Position numbers and translations under genes: made by a program. This document shows positions 24,567-36,564 of a stretch of DNA of 64,000 bases, in pieces. The notes beneath the pieces were generated by a model. That model was not told the origin of the DNA. It worked only from the letters and a program-made list of their open reading frames with translations, and ran no database searches. The stretch spans positions 14,710,948 to 14,774,947 of the forward strand of contig NC_133948.1 of NCBI RefSeq assembly GCF_031877795.1, in the 5' to 3' direction. This stretch comes from Strix aluco (lineage: Eukaryota; Chordata; Aves; Strigiformes; Strigidae). The first letter of the stretch is position 1, and the number at the start of each line of letters is the position of its first letter.

Positions 24567-25544
24567 TAATTCCTGTGAGAAGATGGAGAAAGGAGCCTGG
24601 GTCTGCTCCTGGAACCTGGGGGCATCTGGGAGAAGCCATGTGTGGGGAGGGAAGGGAGCACCGAGGGTCTGGCATGGGGAGGAGGAGGATGAGGAAGTTC
24701 GGGAGGAGGTTCAACCTCAGCTGGGAGGTCAGGCCCTGAGCCTCTGCTCCAGATGGTGCCAGTGCAGCCAGGGATGAGCCCAGATGATGGAGGTGTCGGG
24801 AGGAGCAAGAGCAGAACAAGACTAAAGAGTCCCAGAGCCCTGCACATGCAGACACGGCTGCAGCTGCCATCAGGCAGCACTGGGCGACCCTCAGGGCTGA
24901 AGGGCTGCACTGGGATCGCTGGGAGCTCCAGTGCTGTCCCCTCCCCAGCCCTGGCGCTCAGCCCTGCCTGCAGCACCGGCACCAACCCTGGCTCTTGCCA
25001 CCCAGCCCAGGTCAAGCACCGTGTGCCAGCTCCACAACAGCTCAACCAATGCCAGGGGTGGTGACAACCCCCGTGCGTGGAGCTGCGAGACGGGATCAGC
25101 TCCATCCCTGCGGCTCCCTCCGAAGCCAGGTCAGCCCCAGCCTGTCTCAGTGCCGCCGAGCAGCACGGGTCTCCCCAGGACAGGACTGCATTGCAGGGGA
25201 GGACTGTCCTTCCCTGGGTTAGTGCAGCTGCTCTCCGGCTGCTGGCTCTGAGGAGCAACTCTGGAGCCGGGGCTGTGGTCCAGCAGCTGTGAACGGAGAG
25301 CGGGGTTATTCGGAGGGACAAAGCTACAAAAGTCTGTGAGGGTGAGTCCTTATCTGTGGGGATGCCTGGGCAGCACAAAAACCCCCACCAATGCAGAGCA
25401 GAAGGAGAAATTGTTCGTGCCCACGGGGGACGGAGGGGCTGGCGCCGGGGCTGTGGTGGCTGCGCATCCATCGCTCCCTCCAGCCTTTACTCATGCGCTG
25501 CCGGCTGCTTGCTGTGGCGGGGGCTTTTTTCCCATCGAGTGTAC

Positions 25545-25700
25545 ATGTCACCAGGGGAAGCTATTTTTGATAAAACAAACAAATCTTTCCAGCTTTTCTA
25601 AAAATAGCCATTGCCCTTTTTTCTCCCCCTCCTTTCCTAGCTCAGGCTGCCGTAGAGACAGAAATCCGCCTCGAGCCATCCAGTTATTAATACCAGTAAA
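25545..25700. promoter_or_regulatory. Candidate regulatory element with MEF2-type site
   Basis: CTAAAAATAG at 25598-25607 fits the MEF2 consensus CTA(A/T)4TAG exactly. A near match, CTATTTTTGATA, lies at 25561-25572. This 150-bp AT-rich block stands out sharply from the GC-rich sequence around it, about 0.55 kb beyond the TESC polyadenylation signal. Function is inferred from motif and texture only. Confidence 0.35.
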
Positions 25701-26254
25701 CAAACCCTTATCTCCGGTGCCTTGTTCTAGCAGGAACATGTGGGGGTGGGAGCCAGCCGGCTGCCAGGAGCCCACGTCCCCATGTTCCCTCATGCCTGCT
25801 GCCTGCGCCCCAGCCCCGGTGGGGGGGCGCCGGTAGCAAAGTCCGGGCCGTTGCGTGGTCCCACACTGCTCCTCCTGCCTGGCTCTGGCCGGCAGATGCA
25901 GCCAAGGTGGCTGGTTTTGGTTTAAATTGGGGTTATTACTTGTGCTGCTGCCACCTTCGTTGGCTTGAACATCTCATGGGATGCGGAGAGGGATGTAATT
26001 GCCTTTCCAGGTGGTGAGGGTGCTGCCTTCCTCTCCTGCCCTCAGCATCCCCATCCCTGCTGGCACTCACTCCCCAGGCCATGGGGCTCAGGGGGTTCAC
26101 AGCTCAAGTTAGGCAGCTCCTTCTCCAGAGCAGCACATAGCAGAGGCTAAAAATTCAGATTTATGGGGACACGAGGATTTGTGGAGGCTTTCTGCACAGG
26201 GAGAGACCCTGCCAGACACTGGGCGATGGATGGACGGAGCGTTTCTCAGCAAGG

Positions 26255-26443
26255 AGTAAAAAGAGAAATACCTTTTATTACAGATAAAAGCCTCTTATGT
26301 TTCTAGAGAGCAGAAGGCAGCCCCACTACGGGACAGGCACGCGGGCAGGTACAAAGCGCTTCGTGCCAGGAACATGGAGCTGCTGCAGAGTGCTCGTCTT
26401 CCTCCTCCTCCTCTTCCTCTGGCTCCCAGGAGAGAGCTGGAGG
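26255..26443 (-). other. TESC: TESC 3' UTR
   Basis: Short 3' UTR from the TGA at 26444 to about 20 bases past the AATAAA on the minus strand (26274-26279). The end is estimated. Confidence 0.7.
26274..26279 (-). terminator. TESC: TESC polyadenylation signal AATAAA
   Basis: Read as TTTATT on the + strand, about 165 bases after the TESC stop codon. It is the first canonical signal downstream. Confidence 0.7.
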
Positions 26444-29400
26444 TCAGTAGCAGTGCGCAATGGTGTCCATGTTGAGGAAGCGGACGTGCATCTTGGTTTC
26501 GATGTCGATCCCCTGCCACATCTGCAAGGGGAAGGGGGTGAGCGGGGCCGGGGGCCCCAAACGCCCAGGTCCCTGCAGCCGCCCGGCCCCCTCCTCCTGG
26601 GGAGATGAGCAGAGATGGCACCAACCTTGAGGAAGTCTTCGAAGGTGATGCCTTCATACACCTGGTCCGGCCCCTGTGCACAGCAAGAGAGGTAACATTA
26701 CAGCTGTCCCACGCCGATGGGGCAGAGCCCTCATGGCACTGGGTGAGGGGGGGTGGTTCCCTCGGGGCTGTGGGATGTGTCTCCCATGGGTGCACAGTGC
26801 TGACCCGTGGCCAGCCCAACATCAGTTCCCAGAACCACCATGGCTGCAAGGAGCTGCCTTTTTTATAAGCACTAAAGCCCCAAGCACTAAGGATGGTGCT
26901 TTATGGGGTGCTCCTTGCTTATCCCCCTTGGGCTTTTACAGTGTTAAAAAAAAAAAACCAAAACCCTGAAAGCTGCTGCCTGAAAAAAAAATCTTCTCCA
27001 GCCAAAGCAGCCTGGGATAAGGCAGACACCCTGGGCAGGACAGACGCCTTCCAGCCCCATTTTCGATACCATCTGTAGTGGAGCAAGGAACCAGCTCCCA
27101 CCATTTGTCCCACACAGATGCTGGCTGCCTCCATCATGGCCCCATCAGCGATGGACCGTGCCGACTCCTTCTCCAGGTGGGGGTTCCCCGACAGCAGCTC
27201 CTCCACCACCTACGAGGCAGCAGGTCAAAGTCGGGGCCGGGAATTCAGTGGTGATGGGGCGGGAGGGACCATACGTTACATTTCTGTACTCCTGCAGCGT
27301 GATCTTCCCATCGTGGTCCGAGTCGTACATATGGAAGAGGACTGGGAGGGACGAGAGGAGCGCGGCAGGGTCAGGGGAGCCCCCTCCCACCACCTCCCCC
27401 AGCCCTGGGCTTTGGGCAAGCCTCACATTTGAGTTTCTCTTTCCTGAAGCGATCGAGCTGCTCCTCATCCATGTTCATCTCGATGGGTCTGAAGTAGGAC
27501 ATGATGGTCAGGAAGTCTTCGAAGTTTATCTCGTCTGCCAGCCCATCCGACTCCTGACGTAGGTTCCTGACAAGAGCAGAACCACCAATAATGGGCAGCC
27601 AGAACCCCCCCAGCCACCCGCTCCAGCCTGCCACAGAGCCCAGCGCGTGCCTCAGCAAAGCTTTAGGACTGGTTTTTCCCTAAGACTTAGCTTAAATGTC
27701 TGCAATTTTCACCCTTGATCCCTCCCAGCCTTTAAGAAGATCTTTCCCCAGCCATGTTCCACTTTCAGAGGATAAACCAAATGCACTGACCCTCCCTGCT
27801 GTGCTGGGGACATTCTTACCGCTTGTCGAAAAAAGCATGGACGATTTTCCCCCTAATCGGGTTGAACTCCAGGTCGGGGATGCTGTCAAAATTCTCCTTG
27901 CTGCAAAGGAAATAGAGACAGCCTAAAATGTGAGAGGGAGATGATGTGATGGTCACCACAGGGCTGGGGCAGAAGCCCCAACCCCATTCTTTCAACAATT
28001 ATGGGAAAAAAATAGGTTTTTGCACAAAAACCCCTATTTGCCTCAATTCAGGCTGAAACATGATGCTGCTGCATCAGTCTGTGCTTGCTGCAGCTACAGG
28101 GGATTTTTCTTGCCCCCACTAAAATGGGTGCTTGGGAAGCTCTGGGACACAGCAGCTTGGGGCCAATGTGGGGGCCCTTTGCACAGCCCGACCTGCAAAT
28201 GGCTGCATGGTTTTCCGAGAGTTTTCTCAGGAATAAGGTTCCTAAAGGGGCTCGACAAGGCGAGGGAAGGAGCTTTTGGTGCCCACTCTCCCCTTGGTTT
28301 CCTCTGCCCTTGCCAGTGCGGCTGCATCTCGCTGCCACCCCATGTTGTGCTGCAGACACCAGGTTGAGCTGGTCATTTGCTATCAGCTTTTTTATAAAGC
28401 AAATGAGCCAAGAAATAATCCCCGGGGAGGGGAAGCAGAGGGTAGCTGGGCTCCCCGGCCCGTGCTGCTTCCTTGTGTGGCTGGTGAAGCTGGTTGGACA
28501 TGTCAGAGCTTTTCCCAGGAAGCAAAGTCGTGGCTTTGGTGCCCAATTGCCTGCACAGACACCGAGGAGGGGGAAAGGACAACTGCAAACCCCACCGTAG
28601 CTGCTGTGTGGGGACTTCTCACTTCCCTCCCCAAAACTGATTTTAAAGCTGGGGGAAAACAGGATGCTTGGCAGGAGTGACCCTGTTCTCTGGCCTCTGC
28701 TTCATCGCTCATTTTTCCTCATATGCTTTGCAGTGCCACACTGCAGAGAGCCAGCTCAGGATGGCCGTGGGATGACTGGGAAAGCCACACTCCTCCTTGG
28801 CCAGCCGGGGAAGGCAGGAGGCACGGGCGATGCTCTGGCCAGCCCCGGTGTGGCAGGAATCCCCCAGCAGTGGAAATGGCAGCACCGTACCGGATCGTCA
28901 GCTGGTCCCGGCTCAGCTGCTTGAATCGCCGGTGCAGGTGCTCGATCTGTTCAGAGGTGACTGTTGGGGGAAAAGAGAGAGGTGACGGCGGGGTGAGCTC
29001 CCTGGGCACAGGGCAGCCCCCCCCGGGACACCCATCTGCAGAGCTCATGTCCTGCCCAGGGACACGAGGAGACTGGTGGGCACCAAAACCTGCCACAAAG
29101 CTTGTTCCCTGGGGACACCACCAAAGCCCACCCCATCCAGCAATGGCCAAAAGGCTGCCTGCTGCTGCACCCCCTGGCAGTGGGGCAGGGCCCTGGGCAC
29201 TGCTTGGCACAGTTGTCCCCACCCCTGTTTCCCTTTGGTGGCTCCATGCAGCCCCACAATGTCCATCTCGCTGTGTGCTCTGTCCCTTGCTTGCTGCAGA
29301 GGGGAGACAGGGTGATGCCAAGGGCTGGTTTGTCACCAGTCCTGGTCTGCAGAAGCTCCCATCCCACACTGCACGACGTGGCACAGCATGGCACAGCACA

Positions 29401-32400
29401 GCATGACATGGCACGGCAGGATCCCACCACCCCCCAGATCCCTGGTAGCAGACTCTTCAAACAGGCTTGACCATTTAATTTGGGGTTTGTTGGCACTGTG
29501 GGCAGGAGCCATGCACGGGGAGCACATCTCAACCTGCCCCGGGGCATCTCTGTTGCTCTGTTGCAGCTGGGAGGTTCGTGTGCTCACAGCCATGCTGAGT
29601 GACAGAAAATAACACCGAAAAAAAAGAAAACCCCAAAGCTGATGGCAGCCACCAGTGGCAAGGAAAGGCTGGAGAGAAGAGGAGGCACATTGACACCCAA
29701 AAAGCAAAGCCAGGCTTTGAAATAGCTGCTGCTGCTCTGGGGAACCTGGGGCACTGGGAAGTCCTAAACCATCGAGGTGGGCGCTGCCTCCCCCAGGGAA
29801 GCACCATCCCCCGGGGCATCAGCCTGGGGCAGGGGCTGGAAGCGGGGTGCCCATCAGCCCTGCTTCGAGACCCACAGGCGCTGAGGTAACAGCAGCATCT
29901 TTTCACCTCCTTAATCCCATGTCACAGGTTCTTTTATTTTTTTTTTCCCAGCTAGGCGCTTACAGGCTGTAACCCAGCTCTACAAACCCCCAAGACATGC
30001 TGAGCCTGACTCTCTCGTGCAAATATTGACAGTAGCCATTCCCAGGGGCCAGGGAAGCGGCTCCCAGCACTGTTTGCAAGAGCCGGTGGCGTCTGTCCAG
30101 GCGCCAGCTGGACCCGCACGCTCGCTGCGGCTGTGGCCGGAGCTGGGCACGGGGCAGGGCTGCGCCGGTGGCTGGCTGTCAGCCTTCCCTGGTGGCGCGG
30201 AGAAAGATAAAAGCATGTTAAAGTATAATTGAGGGGTTGCAAATGGTTAACTGCTGCGGCTGAAAGACAACAGGTCAATACTGAGCTCGGGTGCTCGCTG
30301 GCTGCCTGGCTCCCTCTGTCTCTTTTATTATGTTTAAATAATGTCCTTGCTCGTTTCTGACTGTGGTTTCACAGCCTTGAAATAGAAACTGTATTGATCA
30401 GTAAGGCTGAGCATTTACAGACCTCTATTAATGGACTGGAAAACCCATCTGTGCTTGTTGCTGGGGCTCCGTGCCTGCCCTGATCGCTGCCCGTGCTGGC
30501 AGCCACCAGCCCCTTTGCAGGATGAGGCCGTTTAAGCCCCCTGGATGGGCTCTGGGGGGTCCCCCCTCCCAACCCACTGGCTCTCAGGTGGTGACACCCG
30601 GCTGCACAGGCACCACCGATTCACCCATAAGATGTTTCTTTCCCTAATCCCTCTCTGGATGGTGCTCTGCTGCTGTCCACACACATATGGAAACTTTCTC
30701 TGGACTTTGCTTTCCAATTTTGGCCATGAAGAAGTGACCTTTCACGTTCTCCCTTGACAACATCGCCGTCACCATGGGAGCAGCTGGGCCACCAAGCCTT
30801 CAGCATCTGGGACTTGGTTGCACACCAAAATCTTTGATCTCTCAAAAAAATGTCCCAGACACGGACATGACAGGAAAACTGGCTGGATGCTCATGGTCAG
30901 TCCAGCCCTGCTCCGCTTCCAGCCCACAGCTGCAAGGCAAAAAAGAGAGCTTTTGCTCCCTCTTTCCCCAAACCCAGGTCTTATTCGCCTGGTGCAGGGC
31001 TGCGGTGCAGGCAGGTCTCTGAGGACTGCACCGGTCCTGCGAAGGGCAGCAGTGCTCGGCTGCTTTCCAGAAAAAAAGCTGCACCTGCACAAAGGGCAAA
31101 GGCTTTTCTGTGAGAAGGACTGGCTCAAGGGCAGCAGCGGCTGCTCGTATCGCTCAGAAACATCCTCAGTGCTCTGATGCTGCAGGCCCGTGTCCAAGCA
31201 CAACAACCTACGCTATAGGGGGAAAAAAAATGGTATTTAAACCAAAAGGCGCTGAGTTTGCTGTTTCCCAGCCTGCAGCGGGTTGTGCTGCTTGAGGAAA
31301 GGGCACCCCCCTGGGAAAGAGGTGCACTGGAGGGGCTCAGGCCTGTGCTGCCATCCCCGTGCTGTGTTTTGCCTTGTGGGACCAGCCTGGGTGCAAGAAA
31401 AGATGACACGTCCCGGGAGGAGCCTCTTCAGCATCAGGCAGACGCCGCTGCTGCAGCTTCGTGATGGGGCACGCGGCAGCAGGGACGGGAACCGGCCCCG
31501 ATGGCCCCACACAGGCAGCTGAGGGTCCCTTGAGGCTTTTCGGGGTTAAGGCAGTGGGGGAGAAGGCAAAGAAACATGCCATGGGCACATCCTGGGGACC
31601 CGCAGGGAGCTCTGCCCTGTCCCTGCTCTTCCCAAGGCCCCACGGGTGACTGCGATGCCCTCCACGAGGTTGTACCACAGCAGCAAGCCTGTAAAAAAAC
31701 TGCTTTCCCCAGGTTTTTCTGGGAAAATACAGCACGGTGGGAGCCCCGTGAGTCCTGCCAGCAGCACGCTACATGCACCCCGGTCGTGGCATGGGGTCAC
31801 CGCACTCCCCCCACCCCACCCTCTGGTTTTGATGAGACTTTTTTGGGTGTTGCAGGACCGATTCACAGTGGCACTTGTGCGTGAGGCAGGTGCCTCCCAC
31901 GGGTGGGTGCTGGAGAAAAGCCCACGGGCAGCGCTGCCTGCGTGGGCCCTGCCTGCTGCGGGCAGCACCGGGGTGGCAGGACCCCCAGCCCACGGCGGTC
32001 CCCGAAACCTCCTCCCACCCTGGGCTGCCACGCTCGAACCCCGGGGGCTGCCCAGGCTGCGGGGGGGGGGGCTGACTTCCTCCAGTGAGGGGGAGGAGGA
32101 GGAGGAGTGAGAGGGGAGGAAGGGCGATGTGACCCCCCCGACCCCGGCCCGTCCTTGGCCGTGGGCAGAGCTGCCCCCTCCAGCCCTCCCTCCGCCAGAG
32201 CCCCCTCCCGGTACGGCGGGACCCGGAGGACCCAGGCGGAAGCAGCCCGACCTCTGTGCCCGGAGCTGGCCACGTCCCGTCCCGCGTGTCCTGCAGCGGT
32301 GACATCTCCCCGGAGGGACACGATGGCCCCGGTCCCCGCGCCGAGCCCTGCCCGGGGCCCCGGGCCACCTCCCTGCTGCCCCCCTCTCCCCCCGCCCCCG

Positions 32401-32951
32401 CCCCGGCCTGCTCGTCCCTTCCCCCGCGCCGCCGGGCGCTCCGCCCGGTCCCAGCCCCCGGAGCATCGCCGGTGGCAGCGGAGCCGGTGGCCCCCGGGCA
32501 AAGCAGCGGCGTGGGGACAATTTCTTGCACTAGCGGCGTGGGTGGGCAGCGCTGCCGGGGCCCCCACGTGGGCAGGCTCGGCGCCCCGGCTGGCAGCAGT
32601 GCGGCACCGGGGTGACACGGGTGCATCCCCCTCCCGCCGCCCCCGGTGACACCCCCGGGTGACAAGCCGACACCTCCCCCCTTCCCCCCCCCTCCTCCTT
32701 CACCTCTCCATCCCCCGCTGACATCCCTGCACCCCCCAGGTGACCCGTCCTGCACCCCCCCGGGCCGCGCAGCCTGTGTCCCCCTCCGCGGGAGTGCGCG
32801 GAGCCGGGGGCAGCGGGGAGGCAGCGGGCAGGGCCCGGCCAAGGTGCCCCCGGGCCGGGCTGCTCCGGGAGCCCCGCGGCGGGCGGTACTCACAGCCGGT
32901 CCTGTCCGCCAGCTCCCGCATCTCGGCGGGCACGGAGTGCGCGGAGCCCAT
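26444..32951 (-). CDS. TESC: TESC, tescalcin / calcineurin B homologous protein 3 (complete, 8 exons)
   Basis: Tescalcin is an EF-hand Ca2+ sensor that binds the Na+/H+ exchanger NHE1 and acts in cell differentiation. Coding exons in transcript order are 32951-32894, 28960-28891, 27900-27820, 27566-27427, 27341-27280, 27209-27102, 26673-26626 and 26521-26444. They total 645 bases, or 214 residues, the same length as human. All introns are GT-AG. The start MGSAHS gives Gly2 for N-myristoylation. One intact EF-hand loop, [12 protein letters not shown], lies at residues 123-134 with acidic positions 1, 3, 5 and 12. Family stretches include [33 protein letters not shown] and [18 protein letters not shown]. 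The C-terminus is NMDTIAHCY. The donor of exon 5 (GTAACG) is weak. FBXO21 lies upstream on the same strand. Confidence 0.97.
27901..28890 (-). other. TESC: TESC intron 2, 1.0 kb
   Basis: Lies between exon 2 (28891) and exon 3 (27900). It holds a short inverted repeat, TCATTTGCT (28373-28381) and its complement (28398-28406). Nothing else is recognised. Confidence 0.85.
28961..32893 (-). other. TESC: TESC intron 1, 3.9 kb
   Basis: GTGAGT donor at 32893 and CAACAG acceptor ending at 28961. The first third lies in the CpG island. It holds a GA-rich run (about 32086-32107), a C-rich stretch, a degenerate GGCACAGCATG-like repeat near 29377-29421, and a candidate conserved block at 30190-30440. 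Open frames of up to 374 codons are by-products of the CpG island's base composition. Confidence 0.85.
30190..30440. promoter_or_regulatory. TESC: Candidate conserved noncoding element in TESC intron 1
   Basis: An AT-rich island inside GC-rich DNA. It has balanced, non-repetitive sequence with several motif shapes: TGTGGTTT (RUNX type, near 30362), ATAATTGAGG, GGTTAACTG and GTATTGATCAG. It lies 2.5-2.8 kb inside the gene. Conservation is not testable here, so this is inference from texture. Confidence 0.3.
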
Positions 32952-33120
32952 GCCGGGCCGGGCCGGGCCGCGCCGTGCCGGGAGGCCCCGCGCCGCGGGC
33001 CGCTGCACCGGGAGCCGCCGCCGCTGCCGTTTATAAGGGCGGGCGCGGCGGGGAGGGAGGCGGCAGCGGCGGCGCGGCTCCCCCGGGTCCCTGAGCTCCC
33101 CGCCGCCGCGCGCCGTCGTT
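32100..33120 (-). promoter_or_regulatory. TESC: TESC CpG-island promoter
   Basis: Very GC-rich, CpG-dense block spanning exon 1, its 5' UTR and the start of intron 1. GC boxes (GGGCGGG) lie just upstream of the TATA-like box at about 33037-33060. Island borders are judged by eye. Confidence 0.75.
33030..33036 (-). promoter_or_regulatory. TESC: TESC TATA-like box (TTATAAA)
   Basis: TTATAAA on the minus strand, flanked by GC boxes, 79 bases upstream of the ATG at 32951. Normal spacing would put transcription start near 33000-33006, giving a 5' UTR of about 50 bases. Confidence 0.6.
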
Positions 33121-36100
33121 AGGTTCCAGAGTTAACAGACCCACCAGCGGGCCGGCGTGGATAGGACCCGGACCGCACAGGGACGGGGGAGGGTGGGAAG
33201 AGAAAAAGGGGGATAGACAGAGGGGTGACACAGGATCCACCCCCCGCAAAAGAGAAACCCGGCCCTCCTTAGGGCCAGAGGTGCTGGCTGTGACCCCAGG
33301 CGGTGGAGGCAGCAGCAGACAGGCAGGTTTGGCAGGGCCCAGCGCAGAGGTGGGTGGTTCTGTCACCATCTTTCTTGGTGCTAGACTGGGGTCCAGCCTT
33401 GCGAGAGACACGGCAGCCTCCCCTGAGGGCAGGGGATGAGCAAACCCCCTCCCAGGGACAAGGCAGTGGTTTAGAGAAAGAGCAGCAGCTCAGACAGCAC
33501 AGCACGCCGGGGCAGGAGGTAGCAAGTCAGTGTGGTTTATTTTTTAAAAGCCAAATATAAACAGGAAAGGAACCAAATCATTTCCAGCCTCCAGTTGTTC
33601 CAGATCCAATGAAACACCTGTCAGTTTTGTTGGTTTTTTTTAAAAAAAAAAAAAAAAAAAAGAGAGATGTCCCCATCCTGCAACCACAGCTGTCAGTGTC
33701 AGGGTAACCCTGGGGCTCAGGAGTCCTCACCCTTCAGGCCGGGGGCATTTTTTCACCTAATGTGCCTTTTTGTCTAGCCCAGGTGTTCCCCACCAAAAGG
33801 AGGAGGGGAGGAGAGAGGGGTAACACATACACCTCTGCTCTTGCCCCCGCAGCCAGTCCCTGGGTCCTCGTGGGGGAGGAAGAGCCACCAGGGAGGCAGG
33901 TCAGGCCCACAGAGCTGCGACAGCCCTTGGAGCTGCTTAGAACTAGTCAGGACAAGACCCTGAGCAACCTGCTGTGAACGTGAAGGTGGCCTGGAAGGGA
34001 GCAGAAGATCCCCAAGAGCCCTCCTCCAGCCCCACAGAGTCCTTCCCTCCCCCTGCCCTCCTGACTGCAGCGGCACAGCCTCAGAGGACGCAGCCAGAGG
34101 CAGGGCTGGCTGGTGCGTAGGGTCTTGGGGCCTCCATTTTTCCTGGACAGGTTGGTGACAAACTGCCATGGTCCATCACAGAGGCCACACGCCGTGCCCT
34201 CGGCTCTGGAGGGGGGTGGCAGGGCACGCTGCAGCCTGTCCCCGCTGGCCCTGGGTGGCAGGATGGGTGCAGAGGGGGTGGGTGTCCCACGAGGATGCTG
34301 CACCCTCAGCGGTCCCAGCGAACACCCTTCACTGGGGAAGGGCCTGAGCAGCTCTTCAGCCTCTCACAAGCACCCCCAGATCCAGACACAGACCTGTAAG
34401 GGAGGACAAGCCTCCTGCGGGCAGGCTGCTGCCCACAGCCCTCCACCCTGCGAGGGGAAGTCTGGGAACCTGCATAACACACCCTGAGCCCCACAGCCCA
34501 GTGGCACCGCTCGGAACCCCCCCAGGCTGCTGCTCAGCTCTCTGCCATTCCCCGAATCCAGCCAGCCATTACTACTTGCTTCCTGCCCTCTCCCAGCCTC
34601 CTCTTTTTCCCTCTCTGCATTTTTCTCCTGTATCCTCCAGAAAGCCATTTTAACATGACAGCACCCAGGATAGATGACAGACAGAAAAGGGAGGAGATGG
34701 CATTAGCTGAAGGGCTCGGGCCCAGAGGACTGGGTACTGCACCAGACCAACCTGGACAGTCTTTCTGCTCGGTGGGATGGTGGGTGAGTGCAGCCAGACA
34801 AGAGAAGGGCAGCAATCCCACCTTCCCCAGGAAAGCAAAACATCCCTTCTCCTGGGTGAGCTCTGCACAGCCATGACAGGACAAATTGTGATGTATATAC
34901 ACGTCACCTTTAACATATGTGCATTCACACGGACCCAGACATTACTCACACAGGGAACTTTATGGATCCACTGCTGTCTTCCTGGGAAAATGGTGACTGT
35001 AGAGACACCTGTGCTGCCAGGAGAGAAGGAGGGGACAGAGGGGCCACCTGATGTGTAGGCCAACCCCTCCTGTGTGCCCTCCACCAGCCCAAAGAGCCAT
35101 TTCCCGGCCGTGCTGCACCTCGGATGCTCAGCCTGTGGGAACTGATGTGCATTTCAAGACATTGGTCAAGCAGGGATAGATAGAGATCCTTGGGGGGGGT
35201 TTCAGTTTCCCCTGGCCACCCTGGATGCTTGGGCTCCCACAGCTGCAAATACTTACATGGGAATTCCTCCTCACCAAGACTCAGGACTCAACCCAGCACA
35301 CCATGCAGCCTACCCCACAGGCAGCAGCAGGAACGCGGATCGAGGCGGCTGGTGTGTCTAACTAAATGGGAATAAAACCAAGAACAAAACCTTTATGTGC
35401 CATTTCCCTTCATTTTGTCTGAAAACCCAAAGCCAGACTTGGACCCTGTGCTGACGTTGTGCAGTGCCTACTGAAATGCCTCTGGTCTCTCCGGTTCTGG
35501 CACGTACAAGGCCGTGCTGGCGCTCCTGGGCGACACCGACACCCACAGAACCATGTGGTGACGTGGTGGGCACAGCAAAGCAGGTGGGCACACCTGTCTG
35601 AGGGGACAGCTCCTCCAACAAAGCGTTTGCCGAAGGGATGAGAGGTTTTAGTCACAGGGCTGGCTGGGCTGCTCGTGTACGTAAGTCACTTGCAGTACGT
35701 CCGTCCCCTGTTGCACAGTAACGTTTCCCTTTTGCACCCCACGCAAAAACGGAAATGGTTAAGAGTCTGTGGGTGGGCGACGCGCACGAACCGCCAGAGG
35801 AGCAGCTCCCACGCTTCCTGTCCAGACTATAAACGCAGGGTGGCCCCAGAAAGATGGGTATAATGGGCTCTGCCCGCTACTCTGGGAGCCCCATCTTAAA
35901 GTACAGAGCACGTTGATGTGCATTGTCCAGCCACCAGTTTTCAGAGGAACGCTGGGCAGCTTTCTGTTGACTCCTGTGGCTTTTTTATAGCATGGTTCTA
36001 CCTGGCATCCAGGCAGCACCTCCTGCTGAGGACTCCTACGAGCTCGGAATGTGGCAACTTTCTTGATGCACTTGAGAGGGGCAAGGTGTCAAGAGCCTGC

Positions 36101-36564
36101 CCGTTTGGCAGAGGGGAGCATGAAACCCAGGAAACCGGGGGCTTCACTGACAGCGGCGCCGTCGCAGAGCTGAGGCTGGCATCGGGGAGCCCACGCCCTG
36201 CTCCTGCATGCCTGTTCTCAGCTACCAGCATCACTCTTCCCAGCCTTGCATCCCTGCTAGGAATCTTTTGGGATCTGCTTTCAACCCTCAAAAAGGGTTG
36301 GGGTCTACTTCAACACTCAGAAACAAGAGATGGATTTTAAGATTTTGCCTAGTGATTCCCTGCCCTGCTTTCAGTTGGATCCATTCTGCTTCTGTAGAAA
36401 TTCTTCAGTCCCTTCCTCCATCCCCCCCTCCAAGTTATTTCAGTACAGACTTCTTTAAAGACTTGGTACAGCACCTTCCCCATTCCTCAGCACTAACCAC
36501 ACAGGGTTCTTCCTCCTAAAGCACCAAGATTCCTGCAGACCACCACCACCACTCCGCTGGCAAA
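33121..36564 (-). other. Region between TESC promoter and proximal FBXO21 polyadenylation signal
   Basis: 3.4 kb without a recognisable gene. It holds an A-run at about 33642-33660 (T-run on the minus strand) and a second AATAAA on the minus strand at 33536-33541. It may be the distal part of an extended FBXO21 3' UTR or true intergenic DNA. I see no transposon here. Confidence 0.6.
33536..33541 (-). terminator. FBXO21: Possible distal FBXO21 polyadenylation signal AATAAA
   Basis: TTTATT on the + strand, 4.5 kb after the FBXO21 stop. Its use would end FBXO21 transcripts only about 0.5 kb upstream of the TESC start. Confidence 0.35.

Larger units (their letters stand above)
20306..26254. other. 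Intergenic region between the 3' ends of FBXW8 and TESC
   Basis: The two genes converge on this 6-kb, increasingly GC-rich stretch. It holds a 60-bp tandem repeat (23226-23480), two CR1 tails (23848-24009 and 24334-24566), a G-run near 22765 and a MEF2-type site (25598-25607). Long open frames occur on both strands, the largest being 343 codons on the minus strand at 24440-25471. They overlap one another, resemble nothing I know, and that one reads antisense through a CR1 tail. I therefore call no gene. Confidence 0.7.

Noticed and set aside
24440-25471. 343-codon minus-strand open frame between FBXW8 and TESC
   Set aside because: It reads antisense through a CR1 tail, overlaps other frames, and has a Pro/Ser/Leu-rich composition expected from GC-rich DNA. 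No domain is seen.
28373-28406. Inverted repeat TCATTTGCT with a 16-base loop, as a microRNA candidate
   Set aside because: The arms pair over only nine bases, too short for a microRNA precursor.
31546-32893. Minus-strand open frames of 251 to 374 codons in TESC intron 1
   Set aside because: They lie in the CpG island, overlap one another in several frames, and have Gly/Arg/Pro composition dictated by base content.
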